Source: Prochlorococcus sp. AG-409-B13 (GTDB lineage Bacteria > Cyanobacteriota > Cyanobacteriia > PCC-6307 > Cyanobiaceae). From it: a stretch of 64,000 bases of DNA. Position 1 is the first letter of the stretch. Each line of letters begins with the position of its first letter. The stretch covers positions 1 to 64,000 of the forward strand of contig QCJM01000002.1 in assembly GCA_003216035.1 (NCBI GenBank), given 5' to 3'. Positions 20,880 to 32,114 of this stretch are shown here, piece by piece. A program made the translations under genes and the position numbers. The notes beneath the pieces were generated by a model. It made no database searches, had not been told where the DNA came from, and saw nothing but the letters and a program-made list of their open reading frames with translations.

Positions 20880-22262
20880 TTGAGCAATCGGACACTTGAT
20901 AATGCAGAGAATGCTCTTCTCAAAAAAAAGCATCCTCAAGGGCCAAATGGGCTCAAAGCAGTCATCCAATTAGAAGGGTTTCGCAAACTTTGGATAGGGC
21001 AAATCTTCTCCCAACTAGCTGACAAGTTCTACATAGTTTTGATGGTCTACCTGATTGCCCAGTATTGGGTAAGCAGCACCCCACAAAACAATGAAGCACT
21101 GGCAGGTGTGGCAGCTGCTATCCGCATGGATTTCGCAACGAGAGCGCAAAGAATCACCCTTCTCGCAACAGGTATATACGTAGCCAATACAGTCCCAGCA
21201 ATGGTTTTAGGCTCTGTCGCAGGAGTCGTGGCTGACCGTTGGCATAAATGCCGCTTAATGATTGCTTCCAATGGTCTGCGCGCACTGCTGGTCCTTTTTG
21301 CACCAATTTGCCTATTACCTGGTCCCAGTTTGATGGGTCTTAGTTGGGGATATTGGGCACTATTAATGATGACATTTTTCGAATCAATTTTAACCCAATT
21401 CTTTGCTCCTGCTGAGCAAGCTGCAATCCCTTTATTAGTTCCTAAAGAGAACCTACTAGCTGCCAACTCGCTCTACCAAGCCACCTCTATGGGAGCAACA
21501 ATAGTAGGGTTTGCCCTTGGAGATCCAATCCTTCGATTACTAAAGCAATGCTTTATGACCTTGGGTTTCAATGGGGGAGAATTCCTTCTACTGCCTTTCT
21601 GTTATGGAATGGCAGCATTAAGTATTAGTGGCATCAAATTAAAAGAAAAGCTCAAAGCAACCTCACATGAAAGTTTCCTGAAAGAGATTGGAGAAGGAGT
21701 ACAAGTGCTAAGAGAAAGGCCAACACTCCGAGGAGCAATGATTAACCTCGTACTTCTTTACAGTCTTCTAGCAGCGCTATACGTACTAGCCATAAGCCTC
21801 GCATCCTCAATCCAAGAGCTTGGTCCGACACGTTTTGGAACTTTGCTGGCAGTTACCGGACTTGGAATGGCACTTGGGGCAGTAATCATTGCCCAAGTTG
21901 GTCATAATTTCAATAGACGCAAGATTGCTGCAACAGGCCTTGCAGCAATCACATTGAGCCTTATTTTACTAGGCCAAGCAAGAGGATTACTATTGTGGAC
22001 TGTAATTTATTGCAGTTTACTTGGAATAGGCGCTGCATTAGTAGCCATTCCAGCGCAAACAACTCTTCAAGAAGATACTCCAGAAGCAACGAGAGGTAAG
22101 GTTTTTGGACTCCAAAACAACTTAGTCAACATTGCCCTAAGTCTTCCACTCGTTCTAGCAGGCACATTGGTAAGTAAATACGGCCTAATACCAGTCCTTT
22201 GGCTGTTGGCATTTCTTGCCTTCATAGCAGCTGTTTTAGAGCATCCATGGCGGCGCTGCTAA
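20880..22262 (+). CDS. MFS transporter
   Basis: Multi-TM protein with 'VAGVVADRWHKCRLMIASNGLRALLVL' MFS loop motif. Confidence 0.85.
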   Translation: MSNRTLDNAENALLKKKHPQGPNGLKAVIQLEGFRKLWIGQIFSQLADKFYIVLMVYLIAQYWVSSTPQNNEALAGVAAAIRMDFATRAQRITLLATGIYVANTVPAMVLGSVAGVVADRWHKCRLMIASNGLRALLVLFAPICLLPGPSLMGLSWGYWALLMMTFFESILTQFFAPAEQAAIPLLVPKENLLAANSLYQATSMGATIVGFALGDPILRLLKQCFMTLGFNGGEFLLLPFCYGMAALSISGIKLKEKLKATSHESFLKEIGEGVQVLRERPTLRGAMINLVLLYSLLAALYVLAISLASSIQELGPTRFGTLLAVTGLGMALGAVIIAQVGHNFNRRKIAATGLAAITLSLILLGQARGLLLWTVIYCSLLGIGAALVAIPAQTTLQEDTPEATRGKVFGLQNNLVNIALSLPLVLAGTLVSKYGLIPVLWLLAFLAFIAAVLEHPWRRC

Positions 22263-22283
22263 CTTGAAAGTGAGGCTTATCAT

Positions 22284-23573
22284 GTGGAGCGGTTGGCGCA
22301 CATAGCGTGGCTAGGAAAGAAAACACCGTTCTGCGGGAATGTCACTTATGGTCTAAGCACTACAAAGGCGCTTAGACAAAGAGGGCATCAAACAAGTTTT
22401 ATTCACTTCGACAATCCAGGAAGCCCTGTCAATCGCAAAACTTCATTACTCGCAAATGATCCAGAGGTAAGCCTCCCTTACCTTGTGAAGTCTCAGGTTT
22501 ATACAATTCCTTCTCCAAGGGCACAAAGAGAACTTAGAGAGTCACTAGAAAGACTTAAGCCAGATCTAATTCACGCAAGTCTCACACTATCCCCTCTAGA
22601 TTTCCGGCTACCAGAACTAGGTCAACAACTCAAGGTGCCTCTTGTCGCAACCTTTCACCCAGCTTTTGATGCCAGCATTCGCAACCTAACTGCAGGAACC
22701 CAACAACTGACCTATCAACTATATGCACCTGCATTGGCTAAATATGACAAGGTAATTGTCTTCTCAGAATTGCAAGCAGAAGTCCTGGCAAAACTGGGCG
22801 TCAATGAATCAAGACTTGCCGTCATTCCCAATGGGGTGGATACAGGATGTTGGAGTCCCCTCAATAAAGATTTTCCCAATCCTAAGTATGCAGAAGTCAG
22901 GCAGCGACTTGGGAATGAGCGAATCTTTCTTTACATGGGGAGAATTGCTACCGAGAAGAATGTGGAAGCACTTCTGCGGGCATGGCGTGCAGTAGAGCCA
23001 AGATCATGCAGGCTAGTAATTGTTGGGGATGGCCCACTTCGATCAACACTCGAAACAAACTCCCTCTATACAAACGATTGCGATGTACTTTGGTGGGGAT
23101 ATGAGTCCGATCTAAATACAAAAATAGCCTTGCTTCAATGCGCTGAAGTATTCATCTTACCCAGCTTGGTAGAAGGCCTTTCAATCTCATTACTAGAAGC
23201 AATGGCAACGGCTACAGCATGCGTAGCCACTGATGCAGGTGCTGATGGTGAAGTTCTTGCAGATGGAGCAGGAATTGTTCTAAGCACCCAAGGTGTTACT
23301 ACCCAACTTCGCACACTCCTACCAGTACTTAGAGATCAACCAGTTCTTACGGCTGAATTAGGGAGAAGAGCTCGCTCACGTGTATTAAGTCGGTATACAC
23401 TTACTCGCAACATTGATGCAATTGAACGACTGTATAACGAAATCCTAGGAATAGAACCTCAGCATTCAACTACTCCCCTCCGTTCAGTGATCGACTGCGC
23501 TCAGCTGCAACCACCACCGCCTCCATCAAAGCAGATCGCACACCTGCCATCTCAAGATGGCGAAGAGCCGTAA
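22284..23573 (+). CDS. Glycosyltransferase group 1 (GT4-like)
   Basis: 'VIPNGVDTGCWSPL', 'FLYMGRIATEKNVEALLRAW', 'PSLVEGLSISLLEAMATATACVATD'. Confidence 0.9.
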   Translation: MERLAHIAWLGKKTPFCGNVTYGLSTTKALRQRGHQTSFIHFDNPGSPVNRKTSLLANDPEVSLPYLVKSQVYTIPSPRAQRELRESLERLKPDLIHASLTLSPLDFRLPELGQQLKVPLVATFHPAFDASIRNLTAGTQQLTYQLYAPALAKYDKVIVFSELQAEVLAKLGVNESRLAVIPNGVDTGCWSPLNKDFPNPKYAEVRQRLGNERIFLYMGRIATEKNVEALLRAWRAVEPRSCRLVIVGDGPLRSTLETNSLYTNDCDVLWWGYESDLNTKIALLQCAEVFILPSLVEGLSISLLEAMATATACVATDAGADGEVLADGAGIVLSTQGVTTQLRTLLPVLRDQPVLTAELGRRARSRVLSRYTLTRNIDAIERLYNEILGIEPQHSTTPLRSVIDCAQLQPPPPPSKQIAHLPSQDGEEP

Positions 23574-24306
23574 TTGTTGTGCCCCCAGGTGAAGCAACCA
23601 TATCCTTCAATTCACTTGGATGCATTGCCTTTTCATTTAGGAATAATGCAGTTCCTGAAAGCATTTTATGTGTCAATCGATAAGCCAAATGCCTAGGCAA
23701 ACCTGCAGCAACAGCACCATCAGCCAGTGCCTCAATCATCAAAGAAACATAAGCTGGACCAGATGAAGTCAAAGCCAAAAAAGCATCCAACTGCACCTCA
23801 GGCAACTCAAAGACCTCACTAATAGGATTAAAAATCTTCATTACCGACGATCTTTGTTTCTCTGTAACCCCCTCAGCCCAAGCCAAACCAGTCAATCCAG
23901 CACCGACTAAAACTGGGATGTTAGGTACAGATCTGACACAAACATGACCAGGGAAAATCTTCTGAAGTCGCTTCAAAGTCACGCCTGCCAATACTGAAAT
24001 CAATAATGGTCGAGACGAGGGGTTTGGATTATCGAAATTAAAATTTTTCCCTTCGAACAAAGGCAACTGCTGAGGCTTTATTGCCAACAGTTGAATAGCA
24101 GCATTCCAGACATCCTCGGCAATTGGATCGTCTGAACTAACAATTCTCATTCCTTTTGGAAACTTTTCAGCAACACTAGGGACACTTTCCTTTCTACCAA
24201 CAACTGCAAAAATTTCATTAGGTAGAAAATCTTTTCTCTCTATCAGGGGCAAAACAACAGCCTGAGCCATGCGACCCAGGCCAACAACCCCAAGAGAATA
24301 TGGCAC
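23470..24306 (-). CDS. proC: Pyrroline-5-carboxylate reductase
   Basis: 'LGVVGLGRMAQAVV', 'VRSVPNIPVLVGAGLTGLA', 'LTSSGPAYVSLMIEALADGAVAAGL'. Confidence 0.93.
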   Translation of the reverse strand: MPYSLGVVGLGRMAQAVVLPLIERKDFLPNEIFAVVGRKESVPSVAEKFPKGMRIVSSDDPIAEDVWNAAIQLLAIKPQQLPLFEGKNFNFDNPNPSSRPLLISVLAGVTLKRLQKIFPGHVCVRSVPNIPVLVGAGLTGLAWAEGVTEKQRSSVMKIFNPISEVFELPEVQLDAFLALTSSGPAYVSLMIEALADGAVAAGLPRHLAYRLTHKMLSGTALFLNEKAMHPSELKDMVASPGGTTITALRHLEMAGVRSALMEAVVVAAERSRSLNGGE

Positions 24307-24309
24307 GAA

Positions 24310-24885
24310 TTAAAGCGCCGAAGCTACTGATTCTCCCCATGCTGGAGAAGGCGCAGGACTAGCTTCTTGGGGCTGAGGCTCAGACTCTTTCCTGACAACA
24401 GTTGAAGGAGAAGCCTCCTCTTGGAAGGAATTTGTAACCGTCACACAACTTGGTGCAAAAAGAAAAATACTCTCGCCTACTCGCTCTTGATGACCATCAA
24501 TAGCAAAAGTGCCTCCAGCCACAAAGTCAACCGCTCTTTGAGCCTGGTCAGGCTCCATCATCGTCAGATTCAGAATCACAGTTTTTCGCTCCCTCAAAGC
24601 TTGAATCGCTCGGGGCATTTCATCAAAACTTCTTGGCTCCATCAAATTAACCTCGGAAGTCGTAGCAGAGATCCCAGGCATACCAATCACATTTGATCCA
24701 GAGATGCCATTCCCCAAGTCAAACGGTGAAGACTGTGAAAGTGGTGCCAACTCACCACCCAGAGCCCTTGCTCTCCTGTCATCAGAATCAAATTGATCAC
24801 CTGTTTCGTAATCGAGCTCATCGAAATCGCTGTCAAGGTAGTCGTCACCAGCGACGACGGCACGAAGACGGGAAATAAGCGACAC
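24310..24885 (-). CDS. sepF: Cell division protein SepF
   Basis: '[68 protein letters not shown]'. Confidence 0.93.
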   Translation of the reverse strand: MSLISRLRAVVAGDDYLDSDFDELDYETGDQFDSDDRRARALGGELAPLSQSSPFDLGNGISGSNVIGMPGISATTSEVNLMEPRSFDEMPRAIQALRERKTVILNLTMMEPDQAQRAVDFVAGGTFAIDGHQERVGESIFLFAPSCVTVTNSFQEEASPSTVVRKESEPQPQEASPAPSPAWGESVASAL

Positions 24886-25026
24886 CTGTTGAATCCTCTT
24901 GGGATGACGTGAAGTAAATCGGCTTAATGCCGAGCTTAGGAGAGTCTCCTTTTCGGAAACTTTTAAACCTAATACCTAAATAACGTTCCAGATAGTCTGG
25001 GGCAAGGTTTTCACTCCCTTTTATTT

Positions 25027-25686
25027 TTAATCTGTGAGAAGGTTGAGGTTGTCAGGACGTGCTCCAAACAAAGCAGACCCCAGTCGCAGCCACGTAGCCC
25101 CCACCTCAACTCCTACCTGCCAGTCTTGACTCATTCCCATAGAACAATCCGGCAAATCCAGTTGGTTTGCGAACTCACGACAATTCTTGAATAAAGTCCT
25201 TGTCTGGATGAGATCAAGGTTTTTGGGCGCCATTGTCATCAGTCCAGTTAACCGAACATTTGGTAAATCAATCAACCTAGGCCATAACTCAGAAAGTTGA
25301 TCAGGAGCAAATCCACCCTTATTTGGATCTTCCAGAAATTTAACCTGAAGCATTACTTGAGGACACCGCTCTTCCTCAACTGCAATCCTTGAGATTCTTT
25401 CAGCCAAAGCGAACGAATTTACTGAATGGATCACTTGAAAAGTTTGCACAACTCCTCTTACTTTGTTTTTCTGAAGATGACCAATAAAGTGCCAGCGCAA
25501 AAAGGAAAGGTCCTTAAGCTCTTCAACCTTAGGAATAGCTTCTTGAAGACGACTCTCTCCAAAATCAATCTGTCCAAGCTCAGCCAAGCATCGAATTGAC
25601 GAAGAGGGGTGTCCTTTACTTACTGCTAACAGATTAACTCCTTTGGGTAGGCAATTAATAAAATGCCGCCAACGATCAGGCAACAT
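25027..25686 (-). CDS. YggS family pyridoxal phosphate-binding protein
   Basis: 'LLAVSKGHPSSSIRCLAELGQIDFGESRLQEAIPKVEEL...LRWHFIGHLQKNKVR'; C-terminal 'GVEVGATWLRLGSALFG'. Confidence 0.92.
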   Translation of the reverse strand: MLPDRWRHFINCLPKGVNLLAVSKGHPSSSIRCLAELGQIDFGESRLQEAIPKVEELKDLSFLRWHFIGHLQKNKVRGVVQTFQVIHSVNSFALAERISRIAVEEERCPQVMLQVKFLEDPNKGGFAPDQLSELWPRLIDLPNVRLTGLMTMAPKNLDLIQTRTLFKNCREFANQLDLPDCSMGMSQDWQVGVEVGATWLRLGSALFGARPDNLNLLTD

Positions 25687-25696
25687 GACTCAATCT

Positions 25697-25963
25697 CTAG
25701 ATAAAGGTCTGGTGAAACAACTCCCGCCACCGGTCTTCTTCAGGTGAAGCCTCACGGCGACAACGGGACAAATGGAGTTCAGCGTGGTGACGTGCGTCAA
25801 GGTATGGGATAACCTCAAATTGTGCCCCTCGAGGCTGAAGGGTCACCAGAAAAAACATTTTCTGTGCATATAAAGTCGCATAAATATCTCTACCATCTCC
25901 AGCTGGGGCAACCAGATAAAGCATTCCAAAAGTTGGATGGTTGAGGTAACGCTCTGCGCCCAC
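25697..25963 (-). CDS. pipX: Transcriptional coactivator PipX
   Basis: 'YLNHPTFGMLYLVAPAGDGRDIYATLYAQKMFFLV' matches the cyanobacterial PipX family. Confidence 0.9.
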   Translation of the reverse strand: MGAERYLNHPTFGMLYLVAPAGDGRDIYATLYAQKMFFLVTLQPRGAQFEVIPYLDARHHAELHLSRCRREASPEEDRWRELFHQTFI

Positions 25964-25984
25964 CTTAATTAAACATCTGTAGAT

Positions 25985-26899
25985 CTATAAAGCACCGTAC
26001 TTCCCACGCAAGCTTAAAACCACTAATAAGGCCAAGCCTGATCCAATATTTATCCAAGATTCCCTTGGCTGCCGCAAAGTTGCTGGTTCGAAATGGTCTG
26101 GAGGCAACCACAAACCACCTCTGGCCAAAAGAGCATCAGCACCTTGCTCTGCCCTCAAAAGAATATTTGCCAACAAACGCTCCCCGACTGAAAGAATCAA
26201 ACCCAAAGTTGCCTTAAAACCAAGTTCTCTCAGGTTTACAGCCCTACTTGCCATAGATCGCAATAGATTTTGCAACTCCTCCTGCACCAAAGGCAGAAAT
26301 CTCAAAGCCAACAAAAGCTGAAAACTAATTCGATCTACTGGTAAGCCAATAAGAGCAAGAGGCGTAAGGAACCAACGAAGTGTCCACATCAGATCCTCCG
26401 GAGGTGTAGTTAAAAGCATCAAGTTCACACTATGTACGACAGTAAAAATCAAAGTGGAAGTCTTCAGCCCTAATTCCACTGACCGGCGATCAACTACTAA
26501 CGGGCCAAAATTTATAGGTCCAAAACGAATTGAACCAAAACGGAAGATCTCCCACCCAGAGCCAGCGATTTCCAGACCAGGCAATTCCTCTGGAGGTCGA
26601 ACTGCCAATACAGCAGGGGGAACACCTGTGGGCAATAACATGGCTAGCCCCCCTACGACACCGGCCAAAACCAACAACAAAAAGATGGAGCGCCACCAAA
26701 CCCTCACAGGAAGTCGACTACACAAAGTCAACAACAACAACGTAATTACCAAAGCCAATCGCCACAAAGGTCCTGCCAGTACTGGAGTCAACAAAAACAT
26801 CAACACCCAGGCAAACTTCAATCTTGGATCAAGACTTCTTAGCCAGCTGGAATGACCATCAACAAATTGCCCTATGGGAACCTGGCGCAACCAGTCCAT
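25985..26899 (-). CDS. CbiQ/EcfT-type energy-coupling factor transmembrane protein
   Basis: 'WLRSLDPRLKFAWVLMFLLTPVLAGPLWRL' and multiple TM helices; 'ALLARGGLWLP'. Confidence 0.85.
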   Translation of the reverse strand: MDWLRQVPIGQFVDGHSSWLRSLDPRLKFAWVLMFLLTPVLAGPLWRLALVITLLLLTLCSRLPVRVWWRSIFLLLVLAGVVGGLAMLLPTGVPPAVLAVRPPEELPGLEIAGSGWEIFRFGSIRFGPINFGPLVVDRRSVELGLKTSTLIFTVVHSVNLMLLTTPPEDLMWTLRWFLTPLALIGLPVDRISFQLLLALRFLPLVQEELQNLLRSMASRAVNLRELGFKATLGLILSVGERLLANILLRAEQGADALLARGGLWLPPDHFEPATLRQPRESWINIGSGLALLVVLSLRGKYGAL

Positions 26900-26902
26900 A
26901 AC

Positions 26903-28271
26903 TCAACCGGAATGCCTGTGCTGGCGAGCAATATCTCTTTCAACATCACGCTGTTGCTTGCCTCTCCAAAACAACCTTAATGGAGTGCCATCAAAACCAA
27001 GTCCTTCTCGCAATTGTCTCTCCATATAGCGTCGATAAGTTTCCCCAAATAATTTTGGATCATTGACGAAAAGAGTAAAACTTGGAGGGCTACTTGCAAC
27101 TTGTGTTCCGTAATAGAGCCTCCCCTGGCGCCCCCCCCCTTGTAGTAGGTGGACTTCGCCAACTCAATGCATCCTTCAATACTTCATTCACTACTGATGT
27201 AGTTACTCTGCGGCGGTGCTGCTCAACTGCAATTGCTGCTAATGAAAAAATACTTTCCACCCTCTGGCCAGTCATCGCAGAAGTAAAAACCATTGTTGCC
27301 CAATCAAGAAAATAAAGCTTTGATCGGAGCTCTTTTTCCATCATCGTCATGGTATGACTATCTTTCGCGACTAAATCCCATTTATTAATTACCAGTACAC
27401 AAGCGCGGCCTTCCTCCTCAATCCTCCCAGCGAGTCGCTGATCCTGCTCAGTGACTCCATCCAAAGCATCAATTACTAAGACGCAAACATCACTACGTTC
27501 TATCGCCTTAAAGCTTCGATTAATCCCAAAGAATTCAGGGCCATAATCCACACTTCTTCTGCGTCGGATCCCTGCAGTATCAATAAGTTTCCATGTCTGG
27601 TTATGACGTCGCAAGCTTGTATCAATCGCATCACGTGTTGTACCGCGAATTGGGCTAACAATTGCGCGCGGTTCACCGCAAATAGCATTTAGAAGGCTCG
27701 ATTTCCCTACATTTGGCCTGCCAACAATCGCCATCTGAATTAAATCCTCCTCCTCAACTTCACTTTCTTTTGGTGGCAGAAGAGATATCACTCGATCTAA
27801 CAAGTCTCCAGTTCCTGCTCCATGTATTGCTGAAATTGGATAAGGCTCACCCAAGCCAAGGCGCCAAAACTCTGCAGCCATAGCCAATCCCTGCTCAGGC
27901 GACTCGCACTTATTGACAGCTACCAACGAATTGCATGATTGTGGTCTCAACCACTCCGCTATGGCCTCATCCGCAGCCGTAAGGCCTTGCTGGCCATCAA
28001 CAATGACTATTGCCAAAACGGCCTCTGACAAAGCCAAGTTGGCTTGCGCACGAATCTCAGGGAGGAATTCACTATCGTCATCAAAAACTAAACCGCCTGT
28101 ATCAACAACCATAAATTCTCTATCTCTCCAGTATCCATCTTGATAGGTGCGATCCCTAGTGACCCCTGGCTGGTCATGAACTATCGACTCACGACTTTTA
28201 CACAATCGATTAACCAACGTGGATTTCCCCACGTTAGGGCGACCAATTATGGCGACGACTGGACGCGCCAC
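26903..28271 (-). pseudogene. der: GTPase Der (EngA), apparent frameshift at a 9-G run
   Basis: Two G domains ('[12 protein letters not shown]', '[14 protein letters not shown]'). The 27090-28271 ORF ends '[17 protein letters not shown]'. Removing one G restores '[20 protein letters not shown]...' to a stop at 26903-26905. Confidence 0.85.
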
Positions 28272-28793
28272 TCCTTAAAACCATCTATATGCTCTTGACC
28301 CTACATAAGCACAGAACAAAAAAGTTCTTAAAAGGATTCTTTCAATGCAATCCCTTTCCAAGGTATCTTCCAAAACCTTTCAAAGATTACAAAAGCGGTG
28401 ACATAGTCTGGTCAATAGACATTGTCAACCATGACCCAATCCTTACAAACCAACTTCTAGTTTTACCAGGAAGATGAGTTAAGAGTCACATAATTAGCGC
28501 CCCAATCAAACTCCAATAAAAATGCCAACTACCAATCCAGGAATATTTATCAATGCCAAGAGACAATATAAAGCAAGTAAAATAAGTTCTAATAGCCTCA
28601 CTTTGGTACACATCTCTAAATTCAGCTTTCAACCTGTTGAAGTGGAATTAAGCACGTTCATTTATGCAAAATTAATGCTCCACTAATTTTATCTGCAGGA
28701 GAAGAAGCTGAGTTCAATTAAAGTAAAAGCTCCCTATTTAATCCTCTAAGGCTAAACAATCTAATCTCAGGCTTCTAGTTTTAAAGTCAATCA

Positions 28794-29786
28794 ATGAACA
28801 TCAATTTATCAACGATACAGCTTTCTGGCAGAGGCACACCAAGGGAGCTGAAATGTTGTGTCCTTCAGTCTCCACTTGCTGGAGTGAGTGATCAAATCTT
28901 TAGAGGCTTGGTTAGACGCTGGGCTCCAGATGCCTTGCTTTTTACAGAAATGATGAATGCAAGCAGTCTCGAGCTAGGACACGGCCGCAACAAAATTGAA
29001 GAACTCTCTAAGGAATCAGGGCCCATTGGAGTTCAACTTTTCGATCATCACCCAAAAGCCATGGCCGAAGCCGCCAAAAGAGCAGAAGCTGCAGGCGCAT
29101 TTCTGATAGACATCAACATGGGCTGCCCTGCAAAGAAAATTGCTCGCAAAGGGGGAGGAAGTGCGCTAATCAAGAACCCTTTACTTGCCGCGAGAATAAT
29201 CAACACAGTCGTAGATGCAGTCAAGATTCCGGTCACAGTAAAAACAAGACTTGGCTGGCAAAAAAACTCCCATGACCCTGTGGAGTTTGCATTACTCATG
29301 CAAGCCGCAGGAGCTCAACTAATTACATTGCATGGTCGAACCAGGGAGCAAGGGTTTAGAGGAGCGGCAGATTGGGAAGCGATCGGCAGAGTAAAAAAGA
29401 ATCTAAGCATCCCAGTAATTGCTAACGGCGATGTAAATAATGCAGAAGATGCATATCAGTGCTTAAAAAAAACAGGTGCAGATGGCTTAATGATTGGCAG
29501 AGCAAGCATGGGAGCCCCTTGGCTAGTTGGACAAATAAATTCAACCTTGCAAGGGAACGCCATACAAACCCCAAGCCCTTATACAAAAGTAAGCGTGGCA
29601 CTTGAACACTTGCAGGCATTACTTGCAAGCAAAGGCGACCACGGCCTTTTAATAGCAAGGAAACACCTTGGTTGGACGTGCCGAGGATTTCCCGGTGCTT
29701 CAAAACTTAGATATTCCTTATTAAGAGCCCAGACCCCATTGGAAGCAGAAGCTCTTCTTCAGAAAGAATTGATTTCACTTAGCTAA
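28794..29786 (+). CDS. dus: tRNA-dihydrouridine synthase
   Basis: 'LQSPLAGVSDQIFRGLVRR', 'DINMGCPAKKIARKGGGSALIKNP', 'LITLHGRTREQGFRGAADWEAI'. Confidence 0.93.
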   Translation: MNINLSTIQLSGRGTPRELKCCVLQSPLAGVSDQIFRGLVRRWAPDALLFTEMMNASSLELGHGRNKIEELSKESGPIGVQLFDHHPKAMAEAAKRAEAAGAFLIDINMGCPAKKIARKGGGSALIKNPLLAARIINTVVDAVKIPVTVKTRLGWQKNSHDPVEFALLMQAAGAQLITLHGRTREQGFRGAADWEAIGRVKKNLSIPVIANGDVNNAEDAYQCLKKTGADGLMIGRASMGAPWLVGQINSTLQGNAIQTPSPYTKVSVALEHLQALLASKGDHGLLIARKHLGWTCRGFPGASKLRYSLLRAQTPLEAEALLQKELISLS

Positions 29787-29904
29787 AAAATAACAAAAGA
29801 ATTTGACAACTATTAAGCCTCCTAATAGCTAACCATTTCCCAATCTAGATGAATAATTCAAGCCTTTTACACACAAAGAAATTAAAGCCTAGCCAATGCA
29901 CAAA

Positions 29905-30702
29905 TCAAGGAATCACATCAGGCCAACCTTGACGAATTAACAACAAAGAGAAATAAGGTTTCATGCTTTCGTCAACTTCACTAGCTGTAAGGACCTTTTG
30001 ATCAGGCCAACCAACTCTCTGAGCAAACAGTGCTCCTTCCAAGAGGTGTCTCTTTTCCAATACCGGCCTAACCCATTTCCAACGATGTCCAAGTTTAATT
30101 AATGCAAGAACCCTCCTAGATCTCGCAGCATCTTCCAAAAGTTCCTCCAACTGATAAGGATGACCTGGTGTTGGCGTCACAAGAAATTGTTCTTGCTGGA
30201 GAGACAATGGCCAGCACCCTGCTGCTGCTGCTGCTGAAATGGAAGTAACGCCAGGCACCAGGCGAATAGGACATTCCGGATACCTTGCCTTCAAATCAAG
30301 CAACAGGTAAGAGCAACTTGCATATAAAGAAACATCTCCTTGGCATAAAAAAGCCACTCGCTCCCCAGTCAACACTTCAGCCGCAAGCTCATCACTAGCC
30401 TGTCTCCAAGCCTGCTTTCTAGGCAACGATTCTTCAACCATAGGGAACAGAAGTGGGAGCCTCTTCTGCTCAAGACCGATCCACTCAGAAGCAATAGTTG
30501 CTGCCATCCCTTCTGCACCTTGATGTGAAATAGGATAAGCAATTACTGATGCTTTTTTAATTTCTTTCACAGCCGCCAAAGTCATCAATAAGGGGTCCCC
30601 TGGTCCAACCCCTACCAAGGCAAGTGGGTGTTTAATGCTTTCAGAGACAGACTCTGAAGCACTCGAAACTCTGATAACTTTCCTGGGGCTAATTTTCTTC
30701 AA
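29905..30702 (-). CDS. cobI: Precorrin-2 C20-methyltransferase
   Basis: 'LALVGVGPGDPLLMTLAAVKEIKKASVIAYP', 'VAFLCQGDVSLYASCSYL', 'VPGVTSISAAAAAGCWPL'. Confidence 0.9.
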   Translation of the reverse strand: MKKISPRKVIRVSSASESVSESIKHPLALVGVGPGDPLLMTLAAVKEIKKASVIAYPISHQGAEGMAATIASEWIGLEQKRLPLLFPMVEESLPRKQAWRQASDELAAEVLTGERVAFLCQGDVSLYASCSYLLLDLKARYPECPIRLVPGVTSISAAAAAGCWPLSLQQEQFLVTPTPGHPYQLEELLEDAARSRRVLALIKLGHRWKWVRPVLEKRHLLEGALFAQRVGWPDQKVLTASEVDESMKPYFSLLLIRQGWPDVIP

Positions 30703-30780
30703 AAAACTAAAGAGCCATTAACAAGATTTCACATTTAACTCTATCCCAAAGTAATTACCAATCTTCAGGAAAAATCAAAA

Positions 30781-31395
30781 TCAACTATGCATTCGTGGCT
30801 CAGGGTGAAGGTCAACAAGAATGGAAGCCTCAAACTCTGACAATTCTCCCAAGCGAGAAGTTATCACTCTTCGATCATATCTCTCATCAGCGAGCATCCA
30901 ATAAAGACAAAAATGTCGAGCCTCACTTTTTAACAACTCTGCATATAGTTCCCGAAGCTCTTGATCAGGACTATTAGAAGCCAATAAAGACATTCTTTCA
31001 TGACTTCTTGCTTCTATAAGGCCGGCGACAAGAAAACTGTCAAGCATGCGCCCTGGCTCAGCCTTTCTGATTTTTTTTGCCAAGGCTGCTCCATAAGGAG
31101 GGGCTGGTAAAGGCTCTAGATATCGGCCCCTAGTCTTCAATAAAGCCAACACCCTCTCAAAATGCTGGATTTCTTCTATTACCAATGGGCTAAGAACTTC
31201 TGCCAAACCAGGCTCACATAAATAACGAAACATCAGTTGTAAAGCAGCTCCAGCAGCTTTTCTTTCACAATGAGCATGATCTATAAGAACCTCAATTGGA
31301 TTCGCGACTGCTTGTTCTAACCAAGCAGTACTAGTTCCACTCGCGAGCCATTTGATCCTAAGATTTGAATTCTCATAGGTAATCGAAGATTTCAT
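30781..31395 (-). CDS. miaE: tRNA-(ms2io6A)-hydroxylase MiaE
   Basis: Diiron pattern '[16 protein letters not shown]...[18 protein letters not shown]...[10 protein letters not shown]'. Confidence 0.9.
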   Translation of the reverse strand: MKSSITYENSNLRIKWLASGTSTAWLEQAVANPIEVLIDHAHCERKAAGAALQLMFRYLCEPGLAEVLSPLVIEEIQHFERVLALLKTRGRYLEPLPAPPYGAALAKKIRKAEPGRMLDSFLVAGLIEARSHERMSLLASNSPDQELRELYAELLKSEARHFCLYWMLADERYDRRVITSRLGELSEFEASILVDLHPEPRMHS

Positions 31396-31841
31396 AAGGA
31401 TTCTCTGCCTTTACGCAGATATCCCAACAAGCCTTGAAGAGCAAGCTGATAGCTCATCACACCAAAACCACTTACAACCCCAATAGCTTTATCTGCAAGA
31501 AAAGAATGATGTCGAAACTGCTCTCTAGCATTCGTATTACTCAAATGAAGTTCCACATAAGGGATTCGAGCTCCTAATAAAGCATCCCTTAAAGCAACAG
31601 AAGTATGTGTATAGGCGCCTGCATTAATAAGGATCGCATCTACTTCACCTATAGCCTTATGAATACGATCCACAAGAGCACCTTCAAAATTGCTCTGGAA
31701 ACACTCAAGCTGAGCTCCTTGAGCCTTAGCCTTTTCTCTAAGGTCACACTCAATAGATTCCAAAGTGCTCAAACCATACAATTCAGGTTCCCTTTGACCT
31801 AACAGATTTAGATTTGGACCATTGATAAGTAAAAGACGCAT
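31392..31841 (-). CDS. aroQ: Type II 3-dehydroquinate dehydratase
   Basis: '[20 protein letters not shown]', '[17 protein letters not shown]', 'EVHLSN'-like '[11 protein letters not shown]'. Confidence 0.95.
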   Translation of the reverse strand: MRLLLINGPNLNLLGQREPELYGLSTLESIECDLREKAKAQGAQLECFQSNFEGALVDRIHKAIGEVDAILINAGAYTHTSVALRDALLGARIPYVELHLSNTNAREQFRHHSFLADKAIGVVSGFGVMSYQLALQGLLGYLRKGRESL

Positions 31842-31949
31842 GGTCCTGGCGCATAGCAGTTCTTGAGAGATGGTATCTACCCCCTAGGGAATCGCCCAAA
31901 AAATTCAGACAAAAATGGGCAATTAACTGTTAATCTCTAAAAGTGGTTC

Positions 31950-32031
31950 GGGTCGGTGCCCGAGTGGTTAATGGGGGCGGACTGTAAATCCGCTGGCTCT
32001 GCCTACGTTGGTTCAAATCCAACCCGGCCCA
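31950..32031 (+). tRNA. tRNA-Tyr(GTA)
   Basis: Acceptor stem gggtcgg/ccggccc, long variable arm, anticodon loop actGTAaat, T-loop ggttcaaatcc. Confidence 0.95.
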
Positions 32032-32042
32032 CCTTTCCACAC

Positions 32043-32114
<72 letters not shown>

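Noticed and set aside
28289-28477. 62-aa ORF between der and dus
   Set aside because: No family resemblance or clear ribosome-binding site.
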